From assembly GCF_003626645.1 (NCBI RefSeq), contig NZ_RBAM01000013.1:161941-225940 (forward strand): a stretch of DNA of 64,000 nucleotides, given 5' to 3'. Origin of the DNA: Streptomyces klenkii (GTDB taxonomy: Bacteria; Actinomycetota; Actinomycetes; Streptomycetales; Streptomycetaceae). Shown here in pieces: positions 8,331 to 15,729 of this stretch. Made by a program: the position numbers and the translations under genes. Each line of letters starts with the position of its first letter. The first letter of the stretch is position 1. The notes beneath the pieces are model-generated. The model ran no database searches, was not told where the DNA came from, and saw only the letters and a program-made list of their open reading frames with translations.

Positions 8331-9041
8331 TCACCAGCTGGGCGGGCTGGCCAGCGAGCGGGCGACGACCTCGTCGAGGAGGCGGGCGGTGGTGGTGACG
8401 TCCTGCTGGGAGTTGTCGATGATCGGCAGGCCGGAGCCGTACCAGCCGGCCATCCGGCCGTGGATCCGGGCCACCTCCTCGTCGCCGAGGCGGCGGTTGC
8501 CCGAGCGCTCGGCGTTGCGCTCCAGGACGACCTCCAGGCCGGGCAGCAGGACGACGGGGAGCAGGCCGGGGCCCACGTGGCGCTTCCAGCCGCCGAGGCC
8601 GACGGCGGGCCGGTCGGGGAAGACGGCGTCGTCGAGGATGCAGGAGATGCCGTTGGCGAGGAAGTTGCGGGCGGCGAAGCCGCAGGTGCGGCGGGCCAGC
8701 CGGTACTGCGCCTCGGAGTGGTCGTTCCAGCCGGACTGCGGGTCGGCGAAGCCCGAGCGCACCCACTCGCGGACGTCGTCCAGGCTGATGTGGGCGGTGG
8801 GCACGCGGCGGGTGTCCGCCCAGTGCCGGGCCACGGTCGTCTTCCCGGCGCCGGCCGGGCCGATGAGGATCACCGCGACGGGGGCGTGGGCGGGGTCGGC
8901 GGGCTGCGCGGCGGGCACGGCGCCCGGCACGGGTACGCCCTGCGGCAGCAGGAAATGGCCGGTCTGCGCGGCGGGCGGCGGGGGCGCGCCCGGCATCGGG
9001 GGGTGGGCCGGCGGCAGCGGCGGCCCCACGGGGTACTGCAT
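8331..9041 (-). CDS. P-loop AAA-type / kinase-like nucleotide-binding protein
   Basis: 236 residues. A proline-rich first 50 residues is followed by a zeta-toxin or kinase-like P-loop fold: Walker A GPAGAGKTT near residue 60, a substrate region HISLDDVREW, then CILDDAVFPDR and a lid-like ERNAERSGNRRL. This resembles small-molecule kinases that act on unknown substrates. ATG at 9041; it follows the aro operon terminator and precedes the M24 gene by 102 bases. The substrate cannot be inferred. Confidence 0.8.
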   Translation of the reverse strand: MQYPVGPPLPPAHPPMPGAPPPPAAQTGHFLLPQGVPVPGAVPAAQPADPAHAPVAVILIGPAGAGKTTVARHWADTRRVPTAHISLDDVREWVRSGFADPQSGWNDHSEAQYRLARRTCGFAARNFLANGISCILDDAVFPDRPAVGLGGWKRHVGPGLLPVVLLPGLEVVLERNAERSGNRRLGDEEVARIHGRMAGWYGSGLPIIDNSQQDVTTTARLLDEVVARSLASPPSW

Positions 9042-9082
9042 CCGGTGGCACTCCGTCTCGTAGGGGCGCGGGCGTCAGGGGC

Positions 9083-9127
9083 GCCCGGTGGCGTGAGCTG
9101 AGAGGGCCTCAGCTCACGCCACCGGGC
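9083..9127 (-). terminator. Terminator of the aro operon
   Basis: Perfect 20-base stem (9083-9102 with 9108-9127), 5-base loop, 64 bases after the aroQ stop. Confidence 0.8.
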
Positions 9128-9190
9128 GACGGCCAGACGGGAGAGTACCCGAGCCCCGTCCCCGTTGCCCCTCCAGGGGCAACGGCCGCG

Positions 9191-9634
9191 TCAGCCCGCG
9201 AGTTCCTCGGCCAGGGCCCGCAGCGCGAGCCGGTAGGAGCCGATGCCGAAGCCCGCGACGGTGCCGCTGGCGACGGCCGCGATCACGGAGGTGTGGCGGA
9301 ACTCCTCGCGCGCGTACGGGTTGGAGATGTGCACCTCGATCAGCGGCGCGGTGCGCTGGGCGGCCGCGTCGCGCATGGCGTACGAGTAGTGCGTGAAGGC
9401 GCCGGGGTTGATGACGACCGGGAGGGCGCCGTCGGCCGCCTCGTGCAGCCAGCGGACCAGCTCGCCCTCGTCGTTGGTCTCGCGCACGTCGACGGCGAAG
9501 CCGAGCTCCGCGCCGAGCCGGGTGCACTCCTCCACCAGGCCCTTGTAGGAGGTCGAGCCGTAGACGTCGGGCTCGCGGGAGCCGAGGCGGCCGAGGTTGG
9601 GGCCGTTCAGCACGAGGACCCGGCGCGCGGTCAT
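9191..9634 (-). CDS. aroQ: Type II 3-dehydroquinate dehydratase
   Basis: 147 residues. Third step of the shikimate pathway, by the dodecameric type II enzyme. LVLNGPNLGRLGSREPDVYG carries the catalytic tyrosine region, VVINPGAFTHYSYAMRDA the substrate site and EVHISNPYAREEFRHTSVI the catalytic histidine region. ATG 9634 overlaps the aroB stop (ATGA). Last gene of the aro string. Confidence 0.97.
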   Translation of the reverse strand: MTARRVLVLNGPNLGRLGSREPDVYGSTSYKGLVEECTRLGAELGFAVDVRETNDEGELVRWLHEAADGALPVVINPGAFTHYSYAMRDAAAQRTAPLIEVHISNPYAREEFRHTSVIAAVASGTVAGFGIGSYRLALRALAEELAG

Positions 9635-10722
9635 GCGGCGATCTCCGCGTGTGCGGCCAGCAGCATCGCCGGGTCGGGGCCCTCCAGGACCGTCGGCTTG
9701 GCCAGGCCGTCCAGGACGATGAAGCGCAGCCGGTCGCCGCGGGTCTTCTTGTCGACCTTCATGGTCTCCACCAGCTTGGGCCACTGGTCGCCGCGGTAGG
9801 TGACGGGCAGGCCCACGGAGGTGAGGATCTCGCGGTGCCGGTCGGCGGTCGCGTCGTCGAGGCGGCCGGCGATGCGGCCGAGCTCGGCGGCGAAGACCAT
9901 GCCGACGGCGACGGCCGCGCCGTGCCGCCAGTTGTAGCGCTCGTTCTTCTCGATGGCGTGGGCGAGGGTGTGGCCGTAGTTGAGGATCTCGCGCAGGCCC
10001 GACTCCTTGAGGTCGGAGGAGACCACGTCGGCCTTGACCCGGATCGCGCGCTCGATCAGCTCGGCGGTGTGCGGCCCGGCGGGGGTGCGGGCGGCCTCGG
10101 GGTCGGCCTCGATGAGGTCGAGGATGGCCGGATCGGCGATGAAGCCCGCCTTGATGACCTCGGCGAGGCCGCTGACGTAGTCGTGGACCGGCAGCGAGTC
10201 CAGCGCGGCCAGGTCGCACAGGACGCCGGCCGGCGGGTGGAAGGCGCCGACGAGGTTCTTGCCCTCGGCGGTGTTGATGCCGGTCTTGCCGCCGACGGCG
10301 GCGTCGACCATGGCCAGCACCGTGGTGGGCACGGCGATCCAGCGCACGCCGCGCAGCCAGGTGGCGGCGACGAAGCCGGCGAGGTCCGTGGTGGCGCCGC
10401 CGCCCACGCCGACGATGACGTCGGTGCGGGTGAAGTTGGTCTGGCCCAGCGCCTTCCAGCAGTAGGCCGCGACCTCGACGGTCTTGGACTCCTCGGCGTT
10501 GGGCAGCTGGATCGCGATGGCCTCGTAGCCCTGGGAGGCCAGGTCCTCGCGGATCGCCTGGCCGGTCTCGGCGAGGGCCTCGGGGTGGAGCACGGCGACC
10601 CGCTTGGCCTTGGTGCCGATGAGGCCGGGCAGCTCGTCCAGCAGCTGGCGCCCGACCAGGACCTCGTACGGGTCGGTGCCCGCGCTGCCGGCGACCTGGA
10701 TGCGGGTGGGGGCGTCGGTCAT
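9631..10722 (-). CDS. aroB: 3-Dehydroquinate synthase
   Basis: 363 residues. NAD- and metal-dependent conversion of DAHP to 3-dehydroquinate. DVIVGVGGGATTDLAGFVAATWLRG is the dinucleotide-binding region, VDAAVGGKTGINTAEGKNLVGAF the core signature and LNYGHTLAHAIE a metal-ligand histidine motif. ATG 10722, seven bases after the aroK stop. Confidence 0.97.
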   Translation of the reverse strand: MTDAPTRIQVAGSAGTDPYEVLVGRQLLDELPGLIGTKAKRVAVLHPEALAETGQAIREDLASQGYEAIAIQLPNAEESKTVEVAAYCWKALGQTNFTRTDVIVGVGGGATTDLAGFVAATWLRGVRWIAVPTTVLAMVDAAVGGKTGINTAEGKNLVGAFHPPAGVLCDLAALDSLPVHDYVSGLAEVIKAGFIADPAILDLIEADPEAARTPAGPHTAELIERAIRVKADVVSSDLKESGLREILNYGHTLAHAIEKNERYNWRHGAAVAVGMVFAAELGRIAGRLDDATADRHREILTSVGLPVTYRGDQWPKLVETMKVDKKTRGDRLRFIVLDGLAKPTVLEGPDPAMLLAAHAEIAA

Positions 10723-10729
10723 GCGTTCC

Positions 10730-11275
10730 TCACTGCGTGGTGTCCTGTGTACGGTCGCCGGGCACCGGGGCCAGGTGCAGGGCCTCCAGCACGGCGTCGG
10801 CGACCTCGTCCGGCGTGCGGCCGCCGGTGGTGACGGTGGCCCGGGCGACCTCCGTGTAGAGCGGGCGGCGGGCCTCCATCAGCTCGCGCCAGCGCTGCCG
10901 CGGATTGACCGCGAGCAGCGGGCGCGGGGCGTCGAGGCCGACGCGCCGGACGGCGTCGGCGAGCTCGACGTCGAGGAAGACCACCGGCAGCCCCACGAGG
11001 AGGGCCCGGGTCCCGTCGTCCATGATCGCGCCGCCGCCGAGGGAGAGCACGCCGGGGTGCCCGGCGACGGCGGCGCGCACCGCCTGCCGCTCCAGCTCGC
11101 GGAAGTGCGGCTCGCCCTCGTCGATGAAGATCTCCGGGATGGGCTTGCCGGCGGTCCGCTCGATGTCGGCGTCGGTGTCGCGGTAGCCGGTGCCCAGCCG
11201 CTGGGCGAGCAGGGCGCCGATGGTGGACTTGCCGGCTCCCGGCGGGCCCACCAGCACGACGACGGGCGCGGTCAC
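10730..11275 (-). CDS. aroK: Shikimate kinase
   Basis: 181 residues. Phosphorylates shikimate. Walker A GPPGAGKSTIG near residue 10, the Asp pair DTDADIE, and the substrate loop SLGGGAI are all visible. GTG 11275 overlaps the aroC stop (GTGA). The reading frame continues upstream as a shadow of aroC; the GTG start is fixed by the P-loop position. Confidence 0.96.
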   Translation of the reverse strand: MTAPVVVLVGPPGAGKSTIGALLAQRLGTGYRDTDADIERTAGKPIPEIFIDEGEPHFRELERQAVRAAVAGHPGVLSLGGGAIMDDGTRALLVGLPVVFLDVELADAVRRVGLDAPRPLLAVNPRQRWRELMEARRPLYTEVARATVTTGGRTPDEVADAVLEALHLAPVPGDRTQDTTQ

Positions 11276-12456
11276 TTGATGGCCAGGTTCTCGAGGTAGC
11301 CCTGGACGTTGCGGCGGGTCTCGGCGACGTTGTCGCCGCCGAACTTCTCCGCCACCGCGTCGGCCAGGACGAGGGCGACCATCGCCTCGGCGACGATGCC
11401 GGCGGCCGGGACCGCGCAGACGTCGGAGCGCTGGTGGTGGGCCTGGGCGGCCTCGCCGGTGGCGACATCGACGGTGCGCAGGGCGCGCGGCACGGTGGCG
11501 ATCGGCTTCATGGCCGCGCGGACGCGCAGCAGCTCGCCCGTGGACAGGCCGCCCTCGGTGCCGCCGGAGCGGCCGGAGGCGCGGCGGATGCCGTCCTCGG
11601 TGGAGACGATCTCGTCGTGGGCCTGCGAGCCCGGCACCCGGGCCAGCTCGAAGCCGTCGCCGACCTCGACGCCCTTGATCGCCTGAATGCCCATCAGGGC
11701 CGCGGCGAGGCGGGCGTCCAGGCGGCGGTCCCAGTGCACGTGCGAGCCCAGGCCGACGGGGACGCCGTAGGCCAGCACCTCGACGACGCCGCCGAGCGTG
11801 TCGCCGTCCTTGTGGGCCTGGTCGATCTCGGCAACCATCGCCTTGCCGGCCGCCTCGTCCAGGCAGCGGACCGGGTCGGCGTCGAGCTTGTCGACGTCGG
11901 AGGGCGTGGGGTAGACGCCGAGCGGCGCCTTGGCCGCGGCCAGCTCGATGACGTGGGAGACGATCTCGATGCCCGTCGTCTCCTTGAGGTAGGAGCGGGC
12001 GACGGCGCCGAGGGCGACGCGGGCGGCGGTCTCGCGGGCGGAGGCGCGCTCCAGGATCGGGCGGGCCTCGTCGATCCCGTACTTCTGCATGCCCGCGAGG
12101 TCGGCGTGGCCGGGGCGGGGGCGGGTCAGCGGGGCGTTGCGGGCCATCGCCGCCAGCTCCTCCGGGTCCACCGGATCGGCCGCCATGACCTTCTCCCACT
12201 TGGGCCACTCGGTGTTGCCCACCATGACCGCGACCGGGGAGCCCATCGTCAGGCCGTGGCGCACGCCGCCGAGGAAGGTGACCTCGTCCCGCTCGAACTT
12301 CATGCGCGCGCCGCGGCCGTAGCCGAGCCGCCGCCGGGCCAGGTGGTCCGCCACCATGTCCGTGGTGACGGGGACACCGGCGGGCAGGCCCTCCAGCGTC
12401 GCCACGAGTGCCGGACCATGCGACTCACCGGCAGTCAGCCAGCGCAACCTGCTCAA
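11272..12456 (-). CDS. aroC: Chorismate synthase
   Basis: 394 residues. FMN-dependent last step to chorismate. RWLTAGESHGPALVATLEG is the N-terminal family signature; GRSGGTEGG and RALRTVD are further signatures. The start is a TTG at 12456 giving LSRLRWLTAGES, preceded by GAGGAG seven bases upstream; no ATG or GTG fits that conserved amino end. A 160-base gap separates it from aroE. Confidence 0.96.
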   Translation of the reverse strand: MSRLRWLTAGESHGPALVATLEGLPAGVPVTTDMVADHLARRRLGYGRGARMKFERDEVTFLGGVRHGLTMGSPVAVMVGNTEWPKWEKVMAADPVDPEELAAMARNAPLTRPRPGHADLAGMQKYGIDEARPILERASARETAARVALGAVARSYLKETTGIEIVSHVIELAAAKAPLGVYPTPSDVDKLDADPVRCLDEAAGKAMVAEIDQAHKDGDTLGGVVEVLAYGVPVGLGSHVHWDRRLDARLAAALMGIQAIKGVEVGDGFELARVPGSQAHDEIVSTEDGIRRASGRSGGTEGGLSTGELLRVRAAMKPIATVPRALRTVDVATGEAAQAHHQRSDVCAVPAAGIVAEAMVALVLADAVAEKFGGDNVAETRRNVQGYLENLAIK

Positions 12457-12616
12457 CGGGACTCCTCTTGCTCGCGCGCCTCAAGATCGTGCGGCGCCCG
12501 GGTGCGCGGCCCCGGCCCGCCACTTCTGATCCTCCCATGCCGGACGGTCCTGTCCGCCCTCCGGTCCGCGTTGTGGAACGGAGTGAGTCACGTCGTGGTC
12601 GCCCGGACGGGTGCCG

Positions 12617-13456
12617 TCAGCCGCGGGCGGCCAGGGCGGCCTCGCCCGCCGCGCGCATCGCGGCCAGCGGCGCCCGCGGCCGGCCGGTCATCCGCTCGAC
12701 CTGGAGAACCGCCTGGTGGACGAGGAGGTCCAGGCCGCCGAGGACGGTGCCGCCGCGCGCGGACCAGGCCGCGGCCAGGGGCGTGGGCCACGGCTCGTAG
12801 AGGACGTCGAAGAGGGCGCCGGGACGGTCCGGGACGGCCTCCGCGAGGGCGTCGGTGGCCCCCGCGGGAGTGGTGGCCACTACCAGCGGGGCGGTGAGCG
12901 CCTCGGCCGCGCGGGACCAGTCCTCGGTGCGGACGGCCACGCCGAGCCGCTCGCCCCACTCGCGCATCTCGGCCGCACGGGCCTCGCTGCGCACGTACAC
13001 GACGACCTCGCCCGTGCAGATCCCGGCCAGGGCGGCCAGCGCGGAGGACGCGGTGGCGCCCGCGCCCAGCACGGCGGCGGAGGCGGCCTCCGTCACGCCG
13101 CGCTCGCGCAGGGCCGCGGCGATGCCGGGGATGTCGGTGTTGTCGCCGAGGCGGCGGCCGTCCTCGGTGAACACGACGGTGTTGACGGCCTCGACCGACG
13201 CGGCCGTGCTGCTGACCTCGTCCAGCAGCGGCATCACCGCCCGCTTGAGCGGCATGGTCAGGGACAGCCCTGCCCAGGTCTCGTCCAGCTTGTCGAGGAA
13301 GGCGGGCAGCGCGGCCTCGTCCACCTCGAAGCGGTCGTACGTCCACTCCCCCAGGCCCAGCTCCGCGTACGCGGCGCGGTGCAGGACCGGGGAGAGCGAG
13401 TGGGCGATCGGGGAACCGAGGACGGCCGCGCGGCGGCGCTCCGGGGCGTGGCTCAT
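12617..13456 (-). CDS. aroE: Shikimate dehydrogenase
   Basis: 279 residues. NADPH-dependent reduction of 3-dehydroshikimate. Substrate motif SPIAHSLSPVLH at residues 15-26, catalytic lysine in SLTMPLKRAV, NTDIPG, and Rossmann motif VLGAGATASSALAAL. ATG 13456 overlaps the mltG stop by one base (TGATG), so translation is coupled to the cell-wall gene. Confidence 0.95.
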   Translation of the reverse strand: MSHAPERRRAAVLGSPIAHSLSPVLHRAAYAELGLGEWTYDRFEVDEAALPAFLDKLDETWAGLSLTMPLKRAVMPLLDEVSSTAASVEAVNTVVFTEDGRRLGDNTDIPGIAAALRERGVTEAASAAVLGAGATASSALAALAGICTGEVVVYVRSEARAAEMREWGERLGVAVRTEDWSRAAEALTAPLVVATTPAGATDALAEAVPDRPGALFDVLYEPWPTPLAAAWSARGGTVLGGLDLLVHQAVLQVERMTGRPRAPLAAMRAAGEAALAARG

Positions 13457-15129
13457 CACGGCTTCCGGCTCTTGTTGAACTCGTCCACGAGCTTCTGGTG
13501 CTCCGCCAGGTTCTTGGTGAACGTCGTCTTCTCGTTGATGGAGACGAAGTAGTACCAGTCGCCCTGCTCCGGATCCATGGCCGCCTTGAGGGCCTGTTCG
13601 CCCGGGTTGCCGATGGGGCCGGGAGGCAGGCCCTTGTAGAAGTAGGTGTTGTACGGGTCGTCGAGCGCCCGGAGCTGCTTGGGGCTGAGATCCAGCTTGC
13701 TCTGGTTCTTCGTGTAGTTGTACGTCGAGTCGAACTCCAGCTTGCCGTTCGTCTCGACGTTCGTGGGCTTGAGGCGGTTGTAGATGACCCGCGCCATCTT
13801 GCGGAAGTCGTCGTGCGTCATGCCCTCGGCGTTGACCAGGCTGGCCACGGTGATCAGCTGGAGCGGGGACTTGAGGCCCAGCTCGCGCGCCTTGCCCTCC
13901 AGGTCCTGCTTGGCGTAGTTCTCGTTGGCCCGGGCGACCATCTGCTTGAGGATGGTCTCCGGCTTGGTGCCCTTGCCGGCGCTGTACTGCGAGGGGAAGA
14001 GGAAGCCCTCCAGCGGGTCCCTGATCTTGGGGTCGGTGCCGGCCCACGCCGGCAGCCCGAGGTTCTTCGACTGGTTCTTGGCGACGTCCTTGGTGGTGCC
14101 CGCCGCGAGGCCCAGCTTCTGGTCGATGGCGGCGTAGATCTGGACGGCCCGCCGGCCCTCGGCGATGGTCAGGAAGTTGCCGGCGTTGGTCATCATCTCG
14201 ACGGCCGCCGCGCCGGACATCTGCTTGTGCAGGGTGTACGTGCCCGGCTGGATGGCCTTCTTGGCGGCGGCGTCGGTGAAGGCGCCGACGCTCTTGACGA
14301 CCCCGGCCTTCTCCAGGACCCGGCCCATCTCGGTCAGGCTGGCCCCCTTGGGGATCTCGACCTGGACCTGGCCGTCGCCCTGGCCCTCGTAGTCGGGCGC
14401 CGCGCCGAAGTGGGTCTGCCAGTAGTCGTAGGCGAAGTAGCCGCCACCGCCCACGACGCCGAGGAGCACCACGGCGACCACGAGGCAGGCCGTGCCGCTG
14501 CGGCGCTTGTTCTTCTTCTTGGGCTTCTTGCCGCGCCGGTCGCGGCCGCGGGAGCGCTCCTCGCGCTCCTCGTCGTCGTCCTCGTCCCCGGGCACGCCGG
14601 GCTCGCCGTCGTGCTCGCCGGGGCGGGCCGTGGCCGGAGGCAGGTCGTCGAAGAGGGAGATCTTCTCCTCGTCGGGCTCGGACCACTCCTGCTGCGGCTG
14701 GTACGGCCCGGCGTGCTGCGGCTGCTGTTGTGCCTGCTGCGCCTGCTGCATCTGCTGCGGGGCCTGCTGATGCCCCTGCTGGCCATGCGGCTGCTGAGGC
14801 ACCTGGTGCTGAGGATGCTGCGGCTGCTGGTGCTGCGGCTGCTGAGGGTGCGACTGCTGCTGGGGATGCTGCGGCTGCCGCTGATAGCCGTCGGGCGTGC
14901 CGTAGTAGTCGGACTGCCCGCCGCCGTACGTGCCGCCGCCCTGCTGCCCGTACTGCTGCTGCCCGCCCTGGGCGGGGTCCCAGCCGTACTGCTGCTGGTC
15001 GTGACCGTACTGGGGCTGCTGCGACTGCTGCGGGTGCTGCTGCTGTCCGCCGCTGTAGCCCTGGTCCCCGTACAGCGGGTCGTCAGGATGCCACGGTTGG
15101 GAGCCGGAGCCCCGGCCGTACTCAGTCAT
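13456..15129 (-). CDS. mltG: Endolytic murein transglycosylase MltG (YceG family) with long Gln/Pro-rich cytoplasmic tail
   Basis: 557 residues against about 340 in E. coli. It cleaves nascent glycan strands. Residues 1-150 are extremely rich in Gln, Pro, His and Gly; 150-190 are acidic (DDLPP, DEDDDEEREE); 191-210 are basic; one transmembrane helix spans about 213-234. The periplasmic YceG domain shows DPLEGFLFPSQY and ASLVNAEGMTHDDFRKMARVIYNRL; the usual ASIVEKE box reads ASLVNAEG, keeping its second glutamate. ATG 15129. Upstream of aroE in the same operon. Confidence 0.93.
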   Translation of the reverse strand: MTEYGRGSGSQPWHPDDPLYGDQGYSGGQQQHPQQSQQPQYGHDQQQYGWDPAQGGQQQYGQQGGGTYGGGQSDYYGTPDGYQRQPQHPQQQSHPQQPQHQQPQHPQHQVPQQPHGQQGHQQAPQQMQQAQQAQQQPQHAGPYQPQQEWSEPDEEKISLFDDLPPATARPGEHDGEPGVPGDEDDDEEREERSRGRDRRGKKPKKKNKRRSGTACLVVAVVLLGVVGGGGYFAYDYWQTHFGAAPDYEGQGDGQVQVEIPKGASLTEMGRVLEKAGVVKSVGAFTDAAAKKAIQPGTYTLHKQMSGAAAVEMMTNAGNFLTIAEGRRAVQIYAAIDQKLGLAAGTTKDVAKNQSKNLGLPAWAGTDPKIRDPLEGFLFPSQYSAGKGTKPETILKQMVARANENYAKQDLEGKARELGLKSPLQLITVASLVNAEGMTHDDFRKMARVIYNRLKPTNVETNGKLEFDSTYNYTKNQSKLDLSPKQLRALDDPYNTYFYKGLPPGPIGNPGEQALKAAMDPEQGDWYYFVSINEKTTFTKNLAEHQKLVDEFNKSRKP

Positions 15130-15192
15130 CGATCCCCTAGAGCCGCGCAGCGGCAGCAGGTGGGCGCTCGGAGGAGCGCGGTTCCCAGTCGC

Positions 15193-15219
15193 CCGGCCGT
15201 CGTCGAGGACGGCGGCCGG
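15193..15219 (-). terminator. Possible terminator or attenuator between ruvX and mltG
   Basis: 12-base stem with one G-U pair and a 3-base GAG loop, 43 bases after the ruvX stop. No T-run. Confidence 0.35.
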
Positions 15220-15261
15220 ACGGCTGCCATGTGTTCAGCGCGGAACGTTACCGTACTGCGA

Positions 15262-15726
15262 TCAGATGACCACTTCGACGGTCTCGCCCGGGGGCCTGCC
15301 GGAGACCTTCTCGGTCTCCAGGGCGTTCTGCAGGATGACGACCGCGGCCGCCTGGTCCACCACGGACCGGCCCTTCTTGGAACTGACGCCCGAGGCGCGC
15401 AGCCCCTGCGTCGCGGTGACCGTCGTCATGCGCTCGTCGACCAGGCGCACCGGGACGGGCGCCACGCGGCGCGCCATCTCCTTGGCGAAGGTACGCACCT
15501 TGGCCGCGGCCGGCCCCTCCCCTCCTTTGAGGGAACGGGGCAGGCCGACGACGACCTCGATCGGCTCGTACTCCGCGACGATCTCCACGAGCCGCTTGTG
15601 GGCCTTGGGGATGTCACGGCCGGGCACGGTCTCCACCGGGGTGGCGAGGATCCCGTCGGGGTCGCACGAGGCGACCCCGATCCGGGCGTCCCCGACGTCG
15701 ACGGAGATGCGTCTTCCTCGGCGCAC
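15262..15726 (-). CDS. ruvX: Holliday-junction-resolvase-like RuvX / YqgF
   Basis: 154 residues. RNase H-fold nuclease involved in pre-16S rRNA processing. SVDVGDARIGVASCDPDG carries the first Asp, EVVVGLPRSLKGGEG the glycine loop, RLVDERMTTVTA the catalytic Glu and VVDQAAAVVILQ the last Asp. GTG start at 15726, three bases after the alaS stop. The alaS-ruvX-mltG order is widely conserved. Confidence 0.95.
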   Translation of the reverse strand: MRRGRRISVDVGDARIGVASCDPDGILATPVETVPGRDIPKAHKRLVEIVAEYEPIEVVVGLPRSLKGGEGPAAAKVRTFAKEMARRVAPVPVRLVDERMTTVTATQGLRASGVSSKKGRSVVDQAAAVVILQNALETEKVSGRPPGETVEVVI

Positions 15727-15729
15727 GGG

